Below are positions 35,944 to 44,369 of a DNA stretch of 64,000 bases, one piece after another. The DNA lies in the IMG/VR virus record IMGVR_UViG_3300021962_000076, positions 1 to 64,000 of that record; one strand, 5' to 3'. The notes beneath the pieces are model-generated. The model was not told the origin of the DNA. It ran no database searches and worked only from the letters and a program-made list of their open reading frames with translations. This DNA comes from a virus. Every line of letters begins with the position of its first letter. Positions within the stretch are counted from its first letter, which is position 1. The position numbers were made by a program, and so were the translations under genes.

Positions 35944-38316
35944 ATGGATTTATTCAATCCACCAAAACCATTCAATTACAAGATTATGATAAAAGATTTG
36001 GACTTTTCAAAATTTGATAACCCAACAATACAAGTTGTATGGGAAGACCAACAAGAAAATTTCACACAAGATAAGATTAAAAGTGTTAAACACTACTTTC
36101 AAAAAAAGTATAACACTACTAACGTTAACATACTAACAAAGGTTAAAAACGTTGATCAAGAAACTGAACAAACAATAGATGTTTCATTAAATGTAACTGA
36201 CACTAACTATCAAACCAATTTACTTAAATCACATTTAAAAAATGTTGGTAATGAAGAATATCTAGAAAAAGTATTAGAGTTAAATCAAATTGTTGAGAAC
36301 AAAATGCAAGAAAACAATGTTGATACCACACAATTTAAAAAGTGGTATATTAGAAACATTGAGTTTTCTAACTTTTTATCTTATGGTGAAAATCAAAGAT
36401 TAGATTTTGACAAAATAGATGGTCTAATTGTTGTTGAATCAAACCCACCAAACTTTGGCGGTAAAACAGTTTTAACTGTCGACTTACTAATGTTTTTATT
36501 TTTTAATGAAACAACAAAGACATCAAAAGCCGAAGAAGTTTTTAATAGGTTTAGTAATAGAGATGAAGTTAATGTTAAAGGTGAAATTACTATTGATGGT
36601 GAGGACTATATCATAATTAGAAAAATTGAAAGAAAGAAGACTAAAAAAGGTGATTGGAATGTAAAAACAGAATTAGACTTCTTTAAAAAACTATCCGATG
36701 GTAGTCTACAAAACTTTACAGGAGAACAAAGACGAGAAACTGAAGCCTTTATTAAGAACTCAATTGGTACAAAAGAAGACTTCTTAATGACAATTCTAAC
36801 GACAGCCACAAATCTAGAAGAATTATTAGAATCAAAACCAACAGCTAGAGGACAGATCTTATCTAGATTTATGGGATTAGAGTTTTTAAAAACTAAAGAA
36901 GAAACCGGAAAAGAAATATATTCAGAATTTAATAAATCAAAACTATCAAATTTATATAATTCAGAAGAATTAAAAAATGGAATTGAAGACTATAAAAACG
37001 ACATCATAGATTATGAAACAATAATCAAAGAATGCGAAGACGACTTACTTGAGATTGAAAATAATATCAAAAAAGGTAAATCGTATAGGGATGAAATGTT
37101 GAGTAAAAAACATATGGATATTGACAATGAAATATTAACATTAAATCCTGAAAAAACAAAAGAAAAAATCATAGAGTTAAATGGTGAAAAAGAAACCATT
37201 GTTACCAAACTAAAAGATTTAAACGTAATTGAACCATCCAAGTATTATCACGAAGATAAACACGATGAGGTTAAAGAGGAATATAGTACATTAAACAAAG
37301 AACTAATTCAACTAGAAACAAAGATTGAGGACATTGAAAACCTAAAGTCATCAGTTGAAGGTGGAATTAAATGTGAACATTGCGGAATTGAGCTTATGAA
37401 CGCAGCAATTACAAATGCAAAAATTGCCGAACTTGATGGTTTTATCCTTCATAAAGGTAAGATAATTAAGTTAATGAGTGATTTATCCAACAAAGAACAA
37501 ATATTTGTTAAGTTAAAAAAGGAGTTTGATGAGTATGAAAAAAATAAACTCATTAAAGAAAAGTACGACTTGAGTATTGAAGGATATAATCTTAAAATTG
37601 AAAATCTAGAAACAAAATTAAAGAGATGGAACGAAATCCAGGATAAGGTCGTTACAAATAAAAAGATTGACGAAATGTTAATCAAAGCCGACTTAAGATT
37701 AGATGAATTAGACTCTTTAAAAACGACTAACAACACAAAGATTGCGACTAACAAAAAGAATATTGAAAATACACACGAAAAAATTAAAAACAACGAAAAT
37801 CTTATAACAAAGATTAAAGATGAGGATGATAAAGATAGAATATATAAAATATATCTAGAACTTTATGGTAAGAATGGTATTTCTAAAACTATAATGAAAA
37901 CTATGATGCCATTAATTAATTCAGAACTACAAAGATTAATGGAGGATAGTTCATATTTTAAACTCGAAATAAGAATTAGTGAAAAAAATGAGGTTGAGTT
38001 TATTATGATTGATAATGGTACTGGTATTGAAAAATTAATGATATCAGGATCTGGTTATGAAAAAACAATTGCATCACTAGCACTAAGAGCTGTATTAAGT
38101 AAAGTATGTTCACTACCAAAGCCAAACGTTGTTGTTTTTGATGAGGTTTTTGGTAAAATCTCAAATGAGAACTTAGAAATGGTCGCAGAGTTTTTTATTA
38201 AGATTAAAGAATACTTTGACAAAATATTTATAATAACACACAATCCAATTGTTAATCAATGGGCTGACTATGTTGTTAAGATTACTAAAGAAAATAATAT
38301 ATCAAAAATTGTATAA
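35944..38316 (+). CDS. Recombination endonuclease subunit, T4 gp46 / SbcC / Rad50-like, with N-terminal extension
   Basis: 790 residues. The SMC-type head starts only near residue 133 (KWYIRNIEFSNFLSYGENQR) with the P-loop NPPNFGGKT (K174). There is a long coiled coil with a zinc hook KCEHC (C477, C480), then the signature ISGSGYEKT, Walker B VVVFDEVFG and the THN switch. The first 130 residues are an extra domain (TIQVVWEDQQENFTQDKIKS) absent from T4 gp46 (560 residues). The P-loop has Pro where the first Gly usually stands. It partners the gp47-like nuclease at 33723. Confidence 0.87.
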   Translation: MDLFNPPKPFNYKIMIKDLDFSKFDNPTIQVVWEDQQENFTQDKIKSVKHYFQKKYNTTNVNILTKVKNVDQETEQTIDVSLNVTDTNYQTNLLKSHLKNVGNEEYLEKVLELNQIVENKMQENNVDTTQFKKWYIRNIEFSNFLSYGENQRLDFDKIDGLIVVESNPPNFGGKTVLTVDLLMFLFFNETTKTSKAEEVFNRFSNRDEVNVKGEITIDGEDYIIIRKIERKKTKKGDWNVKTELDFFKKLSDGSLQNFTGEQRRETEAFIKNSIGTKEDFLMTILTTATNLEELLESKPTARGQILSRFMGLEFLKTKEETGKEIYSEFNKSKLSNLYNSEELKNGIEDYKNDIIDYETIIKECEDDLLEIENNIKKGKSYRDEMLSKKHMDIDNEILTLNPEKTKEKIIELNGEKETIVTKLKDLNVIEPSKYYHEDKHDEVKEEYSTLNKELIQLETKIEDIENLKSSVEGGIKCEHCGIELMNAAITNAKIAELDGFILHKGKIIKLMSDLSNKEQIFVKLKKEFDEYEKNKLIKEKYDLSIEGYNLKIENLETKLKRWNEIQDKVVTNKKIDEMLIKADLRLDELDSLKTTNNTKIATNKKNIENTHEKIKNNENLITKIKDEDDKDRIYKIYLELYGKNGISKTIMKTMMPLINSELQRLMEDSSYFKLEIRISEKNEVEFIMIDNGTGIEKLMISGSGYEKTIASLALRAVLSKVCSLPKPNVVVFDEVFGKISNENLEMVAEFFIKIKEYFDKIFIITHNPIVNQWADYVVKITKENNISKIV

Positions 38317-38344
38317 TAATTTTTTTTTAAGAAAGATTATTTTA

Positions 38345-38352
38345 TATATTTG
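38345..38352 (+). promoter_or_regulatory. Bacteroidota-type -7 element before sigma operon
   Basis: TATATTTG 14 nt before the ATG at 38367, preceded by an A/T-rich spacer; a TTTG box at the -33 position is not evident (only a T run). Confidence 0.6.
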
Positions 38353-38366
38353 TAAAAAATAAATCT

Positions 38367-38894
38367 ATGAAATACTTACTTTTTATTTACCCATGTGATA
38401 ATACTTGGGACAAAGACGAACACAACAAGATTGTCGCAACAGAGATATCAACAGTGATTGAATCAGTTGAGGTTAAATTCATTTTTGGTGAAAACCATTC
38501 AATATTTCATTTTAATAGTGGACTATCATATTCTGAATTGGAAATTTTTGTTGAGCTATTAAAAGATGATGTCCCAGAATTTATGTACTTTATCGTTGAA
38601 GATGCAAAAAATGTTGCGTCAAATATGGATAAAAATCATTTAACTTATTTAATGGATTTAGAGGTCAAGCCAAAAAAGAAGAATAGAATTAAAGATATAT
38701 TTAAAAATAATCAAGACATCTTTAGTTTTTATAATTTAACTAAAATAATAAACAATGATCAGTATAATTTCTTAAAAGAGGAGACCTGTGATTTGACTAT
38801 TGATGAAATTTTAGATAAAATTATAGAACAAGGTATTGACTCTTTGACAAAACTAGAAAAATTGAAATTAGATGAATATTCAAAAGAACAATAA
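38367..38894 (+). CDS. Unknown protein co-transcribed with sigma factor
   Basis: 175 residues, first gene behind the TATATTTG promoter. N-terminal beta region (KYLLFIYPCDNTWDKDEHNK), C-terminal helices. The sigma gene begins 1 nt after its stop. No domain recognised; a sigma-associated regulator is a guess from position only. Confidence 0.55.
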   Translation: MKYLLFIYPCDNTWDKDEHNKIVATEISTVIESVEVKFIFGENHSIFHFNSGLSYSELEIFVELLKDDVPEFMYFIVEDAKNVASNMDKNHLTYLMDLEVKPKKKNRIKDIFKNNQDIFSFYNLTKIINNDQYNFLKEETCDLTIDEILDKIIEQGIDSLTKLEKLKLDEYSKEQ

Positions 38895-38895
38895 T

Positions 38896-39696
38896 ATGAA
38901 GGAAAAAAATAGTGGAGCACCAATAAACCAAGAAGAGATTTACCATTACCTAAAAGATATTAGGGGTATTAAGGTTATGACACCTGAAAGAGAAAAGGAG
39001 TTGGCAACTATTATGAAATCAGCTGACACAAGTCAGAGAGAACGTGATAGGATTGAAAGAGAATTACTTGAGGGTAATTTAAGGTTTGTAATTACTGTTG
39101 CAAAAAAATATCAAAACCAAGGTTTAGATCTTTCTGATTTAATTGCAGAAGGTAATTTAGGACTTATGAAGGCAATCAAAAACTTTGATTGGAGTAAAGA
39201 CCTAAGATTTATTTCTTATGCTGTTTGGTGGGTTAAACAGTCAATTCTACAATCATTAAATGATAACTCTAGAACAATTAGACTTCCAGTTAATGTAATC
39301 CAAGATTTACATAAAGCAAAAAAAGAAGTCGAGCAAAGTGGTAATAAATTAGATGATAGATTTGCTGAACTACCATCGATTATTAATCTAGATATGAACA
39401 TTAACGATGAGGGTGACACCCTAATTGATATCATTAGAAACAATGAAGCTGAATCACCCGATGCTGCATTTGATACTAAAGATATTTTAAAAACTAAATT
39501 AATTTCACTTTTAGATAATTTAGATAATAGAGAAAAATCAATTGTTGGTGATTACTTTGGTCTAACAGGAACACCAAGAACTTTGGAAGATATTGGCTCT
39601 GACTTTAATTTAACAAAGGAAAGGGTTAGACAAATAAAAGAAAAAGCATTAAGACGATTACGTAATGAATCATCTGAATTATTTGATTATTTATAG
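38896..39696 (+). CDS. RpoD-like sigma-70 factor
   Basis: 266 residues from the ATG at 38896. Region 1.2 is IYHYLKDIRGIKVMTPEREK. Region 2 has GNLRFVITVAKKYQNQGLDL, DLIAEGNLGLMKAIKNFDW and FISYAVWWVKQSILQ. Region 3 starts at SRTIRLPVNV. Region 4 has LEDIGSDFNLTKERVRQIKE. The short form without region 1.1 and the RFV..VAK.YQNQGL pattern closely resemble the housekeeping sigma of Bacteroidota (about 287 residues), suggesting capture from the host. It should redirect host RNA polymerase to phage promoters, perhaps the TATTTAT elements. A cytosine methyltransferase follows after 3 nt. Confidence 0.9.
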   Translation: MKEKNSGAPINQEEIYHYLKDIRGIKVMTPEREKELATIMKSADTSQRERDRIERELLEGNLRFVITVAKKYQNQGLDLSDLIAEGNLGLMKAIKNFDWSKDLRFISYAVWWVKQSILQSLNDNSRTIRLPVNVIQDLHKAKKEVEQSGNKLDDRFAELPSIINLDMNINDEGDTLIDIIRNNEAESPDAAFDTKDILKTKLISLLDNLDNREKSIVGDYFGLTGTPRTLEDIGSDFNLTKERVRQIKEKALRRLRNESSELFDYL

Positions 39697-39699
39697 TAT

Positions 39700-40551
39700 A
39701 TGAATGTATTAAGTTTATTTGACGGAATTAGCTGTGGACAGATAGCACTAGAAAGGTGTGGTATTGATTATGAAAATTACTTTGCATCAGAAATTGATAA
39801 GTATGCAATCCAAATCACACAAAAGAATTATCCTAACACAACCCAACTAGGGGATATTACAAACCTAAAGACAAGTGATTTACCAAAGATAGATATTGTT
39901 TTTGGTGGATCTCCTTGTCAATCATTTAGTAATCTAGGTAATGGAAAAGGATTTGATGGTAAGAGTGGTTTATTTTGGGAATATGTTAGAGTTTTAAACG
40001 AACTAAAAGAAACAAATCCAGATATTTTATTTCTTTTAGAAAATGTTAAAATGAAAAAAGAGTGGCAAGATATTATATCAGAAGCTTTAGGTGTTAAACC
40101 AATTGAGATTAATAGTAGATTAGTTTCAGCACAAAATAGGCCAAGACTATATTGGACCAATATCCCAAACATAACACAACCAAAAAATAAAAAACTAAAA
40201 CTAAAAGATGTTTTAGAAAAAAATGTCGATAACAAGTTTTATTTATCTGAAGCTGCAGTTAATAGAATTACCGCAAGCAAATTTGGTAGAGAGTTCGCAA
40301 CTATTGATACAGAAAAAACTAGAACTCTCACAGCGGGATATTATAAGATTCCCTCGGATGGTGCGTACTTTAGTGAAGGCGAAAGAAAAAGAAAGTATAC
40401 CCCAAAAGAGTTTGAAAGATTACAAACACTACCAGAGGATTATACAAAAGATTTAAGTAACTCACAGAGATACAAAACAATTGGAAATGGATGGACTGTT
40501 GATGTGATTTCTCATATATTTTCACATATCCCTGTGAAAGTAATAGTATAA
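39700..40551 (+). CDS. Cytosine-C5 DNA methyltransferase 1 of 3
   Basis: 283 residues. Motif I LSLFDGISCG, motif IV GGSPCQSFS with the catalytic C73, motif VI FLLENV (114-116), motif VIII SAQNRPRLYWTNIP and motif X IGNGWTVDVI. It transfers a methyl group to cytosine C5 at a sequence set by the variable region between motifs VIII and IX. No partner restriction enzyme is near, so protection of phage DNA is likely. The first 40 nt are nearly identical to those of the two following genes. Confidence 0.9.
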   Translation: MNVLSLFDGISCGQIALERCGIDYENYFASEIDKYAIQITQKNYPNTTQLGDITNLKTSDLPKIDIVFGGSPCQSFSNLGNGKGFDGKSGLFWEYVRVLNELKETNPDILFLLENVKMKKEWQDIISEALGVKPIEINSRLVSAQNRPRLYWTNIPNITQPKNKKLKLKDVLEKNVDNKFYLSEAAVNRITASKFGREFATIDTEKTRTLTAGYYKIPSDGAYFSEGERKRKYTPKEFERLQTLPEDYTKDLSNSQRYKTIGNGWTVDVISHIFSHIPVKVIV

Positions 40552-40556
40552 AAATT

Positions 40557-41441
40557 ATGAATGTATTAAGTTTATTTGATGGAATTAGTTGTGGTAGATT
40601 AGCCCTTGATAGAGCTAATATAAAGTACGATAGATACTATTCTAGTGAGATAGACAAGAAAGCCATTGAGGTTGCTATGTGTAACTATCCAGACACAATA
40701 CAAATTGGGGATATAAAAAAAATCAATACGTCATTTGCACCAAAAATAGATTTAATCATTGGCGGCTCCCCTTGTCAATCATTTAGTAGATCAGGAGATG
40801 GAACCGGGTTTAAAGGTAAGAGTGGATTATTTTGGGAGTACGTAAGAGTTTTAAAAGGACTAAACCCAAAGTATTTTTTACTAGAAAATGTTGTAATGAA
40901 AAAAGAGTGGGAGGATATTATAACTGAAGCTATTGGTGTTGAACCATTTATGATTGATAGTAAATTCTTTTCTGCACAAAAAAGACAAAGATTATATTGG
41001 ACCAATATCCCATTCGATAAAAATATTGTTGATAGAAACATCAATATATTAGACATATTAGAACCAAATGGCGATGAGAAAATAATAAATGATCACCCAG
41101 TTGTAATTAGTGAAACTAATAATATTTTTAAAATTAGAAACGCAACAAAATTAGGTTACCTTGAAGCCATTAATGGTGATTGCGTTAATCTAGAAGTCCC
41201 AAATAGTAAGACAAGAAGAGGTAGGGTAAGCAATGGAAAAACAAATACATTAAACACCGCTTGTAATTATGGAGTTGTTGTTAATGATAATATTAGAGAA
41301 TTAAACATAACAGAATACGAGAGATTACAAACATTACCTGATGGTTTCACAGAAGGCCCATCAATTAGGGAAAGAAAAAAAATGATTGGTAATGGTTGGA
41401 CAGTTGATGTAATTTCTCATATATTTAAAGGTATAAAATAA
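40557..41441 (+). CDS. Cytosine-C5 DNA methyltransferase 2 of 3
   Basis: 294 residues, paralogue of its neighbours. Motifs: LSLFDGISCG, GGSPCQSFSRSG (C73), FLLENVVMKKEW, FSAQKRQRLYWTNIPF and IGNGWTVDVI. Its recognition region (about 165-255) differs from copies 1 and 3, so a different target is expected. 5 nt separate it from both flanking genes. Confidence 0.9.
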   Translation: MNVLSLFDGISCGRLALDRANIKYDRYYSSEIDKKAIEVAMCNYPDTIQIGDIKKINTSFAPKIDLIIGGSPCQSFSRSGDGTGFKGKSGLFWEYVRVLKGLNPKYFLLENVVMKKEWEDIITEAIGVEPFMIDSKFFSAQKRQRLYWTNIPFDKNIVDRNINILDILEPNGDEKIINDHPVVISETNNIFKIRNATKLGYLEAINGDCVNLEVPNSKTRRGRVSNGKTNTLNTACNYGVVVNDNIRELNITEYERLQTLPDGFTEGPSIRERKKMIGNGWTVDVISHIFKGIK

Positions 41442-41446
41442 AAACT

Positions 41447-42322
41447 ATGAACGTATTAAGCTTATTTGATGGAATGTCGTGTGGACAAATCGCACTAGAA
41501 AGGATTGGAATTAAAGTTGAAAACTATTATGCTAGCGAAATAAAAAAACATGCAATCCAGGTAACACAAAAAAACTACCCAAACACAATACAAGTTGGTG
41601 ATGTTACAAAACTAAAAGGTAGTGATTTACCAAAAATTGATTTACTAATTGGTGGATCACCATGTCAAGACTTTAGTAGGGCCAATAAAACAAAAAAAGG
41701 TCTTGATGGAGATAAGAGTGGACTATTTTGGGAATATGTTAGACTAGTAAAAGAAACAAAACCAACCTATTTTCTTTTGGAAAATGTTAAAATGAAAAAA
41801 GAGTGGCAAGATATTATTTCAGAAGAGCTTGGTGTACAACCAGTTAAAATTAATTCATCTTTAGTTACTGGAATGTTAAGAGAACGTTTTTATTGGACTA
41901 ATATACCATTCGATACCAATATTAAAGATAAAGGAATTAAATTAGCCGATATTATTGATGATGGATATGTTGATCGAGAAAAGGGTTATTGTCTACTCGA
42001 AAGTTATTCTAGACCATTAAAAACACCAGCTAAAATCGCTAGAAGATATTTCCTATACGGATTTTGGCAAGTTGTATTCAAAGATGAAGAAACCTATAAT
42101 AGACTAAAAGAAGATTATAACTTAGCTCAAGAAGGTGATGTTAGATATATGACACACGAAGAAATGGAAAGAGCACAAAGTGTACCACCTGGATACACAT
42201 CAGATTTAACAAGAAATGAATCAGCATGCCTTTTAGGTGACGGATGGACAGTCGATGTTATAGCACATATATTCCAAGGACTAAAAGTTGAAAAAAATAT
42301 CGAAAAAGTTATTGTAGATTAA
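41447..42322 (+). CDS. Cytosine-C5 DNA methyltransferase 3 of 3
   Basis: 291 residues. LSLFDGMSCG, GGSPCQDFSRAN (C73) and FLLENVKMKKEW are conserved. Motif VIII is changed to TGMLRERFYWTNIPF and motif X to LGDGWTVDVI, both still plausible. The target region contains SRPLKTPAKIARRYFLYGFW, unlike the other two copies. Most diverged of the three. Followed by a host-type promoter starting a new unit. Confidence 0.88.
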   Translation: MNVLSLFDGMSCGQIALERIGIKVENYYASEIKKHAIQVTQKNYPNTIQVGDVTKLKGSDLPKIDLLIGGSPCQDFSRANKTKKGLDGDKSGLFWEYVRLVKETKPTYFLLENVKMKKEWQDIISEELGVQPVKINSSLVTGMLRERFYWTNIPFDTNIKDKGIKLADIIDDGYVDREKGYCLLESYSRPLKTPAKIARRYFLYGFWQVVFKDEETYNRLKEDYNLAQEGDVRYMTHEEMERAQSVPPGYTSDLTRNESACLLGDGWTVDVIAHIFQGLKVEKNIEKVIVD

Positions 42323-42340
42323 AAATTATTCCTATCTTTG
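42312..42340 (+). promoter_or_regulatory. Bacteroidota-type promoter for small-gene unit
   Basis: TTG at 42312-42314 (inside the end of the methyltransferase gene), 18-nt spacer, TATCTTTG at 42333-42340; 29 nt before the ATG at 42370. Confidence 0.65.
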
Positions 42341-42369
42341 TTTAAGATAATTAATTAAAGAATATTAAA

Positions 42370-42663
42370 ATGAGCGTAACCTACTTCAACCGACACGAAA
42401 ATATGGATTCAGAAACTCGATTTATGATTCTCGATGTAATCAAAGAACTTTGCTATAAATGTGAAACAACAAACACCGCAAGAATCGAAAATTGGTTATA
42501 TGGTACATTCGATGGATATGATTATTCTGAAGTTGCAATTAAATCTAAAGAACTTACTGAACTCACTCACGAAAACGTGGACCTTGCCTGTAAAGTAACC
42601 GACATCTTTGCTATCATTGAAAAATATCCTAGAACGGCAGAACCTAACAATAATCAATTTTAA
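42370..42663 (+). CDS. Unknown small protein
   Basis: 97 residues, probably helical (MILDVIKELCYKCETTNTAR). GC content and codon use look slightly higher than neighbours. First gene behind the promoter at 42312. Not recognised. Confidence 0.55.
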   Translation: MSVTYFNRHENMDSETRFMILDVIKELCYKCETTNTARIENWLYGTFDGYDYSEVAIKSKELTELTHENVDLACKVTDIFAIIEKYPRTAEPNNNQF

Positions 42664-42687
42664 ACATTTAAACCAAAACAAAGATGA
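42664..42687 (+). repeat. 24-nt leader repeat, copy 1
   Basis: ACATTTAAACCAAAACAAAG followed by ATGA, containing the start codon of the 42684 gene. Perfect copy at 42891-42914. Confidence 0.85.
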
Positions 42688-42914
42688 CTAAGAAGATGAC
42701 AGCAGTTGAACGGTTAGAAGATGAGATTAATAAAGTTTTATTACATCTACCAATTGAAAGAGATGAAGTAAAAATTCTTATTCAACAAGCCAAACAGATG
42801 GAGAAAGAGCAGATGAAAGATTGCTATTGGTACGGTGATTATGACGGACGTAATGGCTCAGATAGAAACTTTGAACAATACTACAACGAAACATTTAAAC
42901 CAAAACAAAGATGA
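42684..42914 (+). CDS. Small phage protein of the MTAVE..KEQ type
   Basis: 76 residues. TAVERLEDEINK followed by IQQAKQMEKEQMKDCYWYGD and a YYNETFK end is a pattern I have met in many Bacteroidota phages and prophages, always hypothetical. The last codons (ETFKPKQR and stop) are the second copy of the 24-nt leader repeat, so the repeat serves as coding end here and as leader for the next gene. Confidence 0.65.
   Translation: MTKKMTAVERLEDEINKVLLHLPIERDEVKILIQQAKQMEKEQMKDCYWYGDYDGRNGSDRNFEQYYNETFKPKQR
42891..42914 (+). repeat. 24-nt leader repeat, copy 2
   Basis: Exact copy of 42664-42687, carrying the ATGA start/stop overlap of the 42911 gene. Confidence 0.85.
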
Positions 42915-43126
42915 GTAAAGAAGAAGAAATTAAAAAAATATTACTTGAGTCTGGATTTGAAGATAAAGACATAATGTTTGGTACAACAAATTTTGGAACT
43001 GGTGACAAATATTTAAGGGTTGGTTATTGGAGACCATTATCATATGAATTAGTAGAAAAACTAAACTTATATGAAGATCGGTATTACGATGAAGATTGTG
43101 GTTATAAATACTCTTATGAATATTAA
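42911..43126 (+). CDS. Unknown small protein
   Basis: 71 residues, acidic and Tyr-rich (YYDEDCGYKYSYEY at the end). Starts in an ATGA overlap. It is the last gene before a strong terminator. Not recognised. Confidence 0.55.
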   Translation: MSKEEEIKKILLESGFEDKDIMFGTTNFGTGDKYLRVGYWRPLSYELVEKLNLYEDRYYDEDCGYKYSYEY

Positions 43127-43133
43127 TTAACCT

Positions 43134-43168
43134 AAAACCATACAATTATCTGTATGGTTTTTTATTTT
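43134..43168 (+). terminator. Intrinsic terminator
   Basis: AAAACCATACA (43134-43144) pairs with TGTATGGTTTT (43151-43161) around a 6-nt loop; T-rich tail follows. Ends the small-gene unit. Confidence 0.88.
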
Positions 43169-43181
43169 TTAATAAAAATAA

Positions 43182-43189
43182 TATTTATA
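43182..43189 (+). promoter_or_regulatory. TATTTATA element before lysis region
   Basis: TATTTATA 13 nt before the ATG at 43203 and about 14 nt after the terminator. Confidence 0.5.
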
Positions 43190-43202
43190 TAAAAAAGAAA
43201 GT

Positions 43203-43535
43203 ATGAAAAAATTTATTGATTTAGTTAAAAAATATAAAGTTTACATTTTAACTATACTATTACTATTTTACTTTTTTAGATCATGTTCTAAATCTACTGA
43301 AATTAAAAAATTAACAAGAGAAGTTAATAATAATGATTTAGTTGTTGACAGCCTAAAAAATGAAATAAAACTAAGACAACAAAAAATCGATAGTGTACCT
43401 GAAATAATTAGAATTGAAAAAATTAATATTCATCTTGAATATGATGAGTGGATTTCTTCTAAGGATAGAGGACAACAATTAATGGAATTACATTCTATTG
43501 TTAAAAATAACGTTAAAAACTTACAAAAAAAATAA
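43203..43535 (+). CDS. Single-pass membrane protein with coiled coil (spanin-like)
   Basis: 110 residues: short basic N-terminus, one hydrophobic helix (VYILTILLLFYFFRSC), then a helical region (KLTREVNNNDLVVDSLKNEI). This is the build of an inner-membrane spanin or similar cell-envelope protein. It opens the unit that holds the amidase. Role in lysis is inferred from neighbours. Confidence 0.55.
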   Translation: MKKFIDLVKKYKVYILTILLLFYFFRSCSKSTEIKKLTREVNNNDLVVDSLKNEIKLRQQKIDSVPEIIRIEKINIHLEYDEWISSKDRGQQLMELHSIVKNNVKNLQKK

Positions 43536-43539
43536 TATT

Positions 43540-43707
43540 ATGATTAATTGGGTAAATTCCTGGAAAAGTGGTAATAAAAAAAATAAATATAGTCTAACAT
43601 TTAGATTAGGCACATTAACAGTATTTGAATTTAAATTTTGTCCCTGCAATAATGAAAGTTGTAGTAAGTTTAGATTTATGATATTTAATTTAGGTTTTGA
43701 ATTATGA
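43540..43707 (+). CDS. Unknown 55-residue protein
   Basis: Start chosen at ATG 43540, 4 nt after the previous stop, rather than an upstream frame extension overlapping that gene. Contains FCPCNNESCSKF (three cysteines), perhaps a metal site. Overlaps the next gene by 4 nt (ATGA). Confidence 0.5.
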   Translation: MINWVNSWKSGNKKNKYSLTFRLGTLTVFEFKFCPCNNESCSKFRFMIFNLGFEL

Positions 43708-44369
43708 AACAAATTTGGAGCTGGATAAAAAATAACCCCATTAGATCCATGTTCCTACTACCAATACTATTGGTTGCAGGAATCTCGATATCACACGTTG
43801 TATCTTGGTATGATATGGCAAACCCAATAAGTTGGGCAATATACCTATCAATAGCAATTGAGGTTGGTGCAATAACAGCACTAGTCGCAGCAACAAATAG
43901 AGTAAAAGGTGGTATATGGTTTATGTTTGGGATAGTTACATTTATTCAGATGCTTGGGAATATATTTTACTCATATAAAGAAATTGATCCTAATGGTGAT
44001 TTATTTAAATCCTGGGTAGAATTAACAGGACCAGTATGGGAAGCTATGGGAACAGAATTAACTGACACTATAGGAATGAAAAGATGGTTAGCATTTTTAG
44101 AAGGAGGATTATTACCTATCATATCATTAACATCATTACACTTTTTTGTTAAATATGAAGAGCCTAGCGAAAAAACCGCTAAGGTAGAAACCGAGGATGA
44201 GGAGGAGAGTAAAGCCAAGAGGGTTAAAGCCCCAACTCCCACCCCGGTTTTATCTGACGAAGAGTATTTTGATGAACTACCAATAACAAAAACTGAAGAA
44301 CTAGAAGAAAGGATTGAAAAAAAGAATAAAAGGTTAGTCTACACAAAAAATAATGGAGATAATCAATAA
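43704..44369 (+). CDS. Polytopic membrane protein (candidate holin or envelope protein)
   Basis: 221 residues with three to four hydrophobic segments in the first 150 (for example SMFLLPILLVAGISISHVVS and FMFGIVTFIQMLGNIFYSY) and a long charged cytoplasmic-type tail (KVETEDEEESKAKRVKAPTP). The amidase gene starts inside its 3' end. A holin role is suggested by position only; it is larger than typical holins. Confidence 0.5.
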   Translation: MKQIWSWIKNNPIRSMFLLPILLVAGISISHVVSWYDMANPISWAIYLSIAIEVGAITALVAATNRVKGGIWFMFGIVTFIQMLGNIFYSYKEIDPNGDLFKSWVELTGPVWEAMGTELTDTIGMKRWLAFLEGGLLPIISLTSLHFFVKYEEPSEKTAKVETEDEEESKAKRVKAPTPTPVLSDEEYFDELPITKTEELEERIEKKNKRLVYTKNNGDNQ

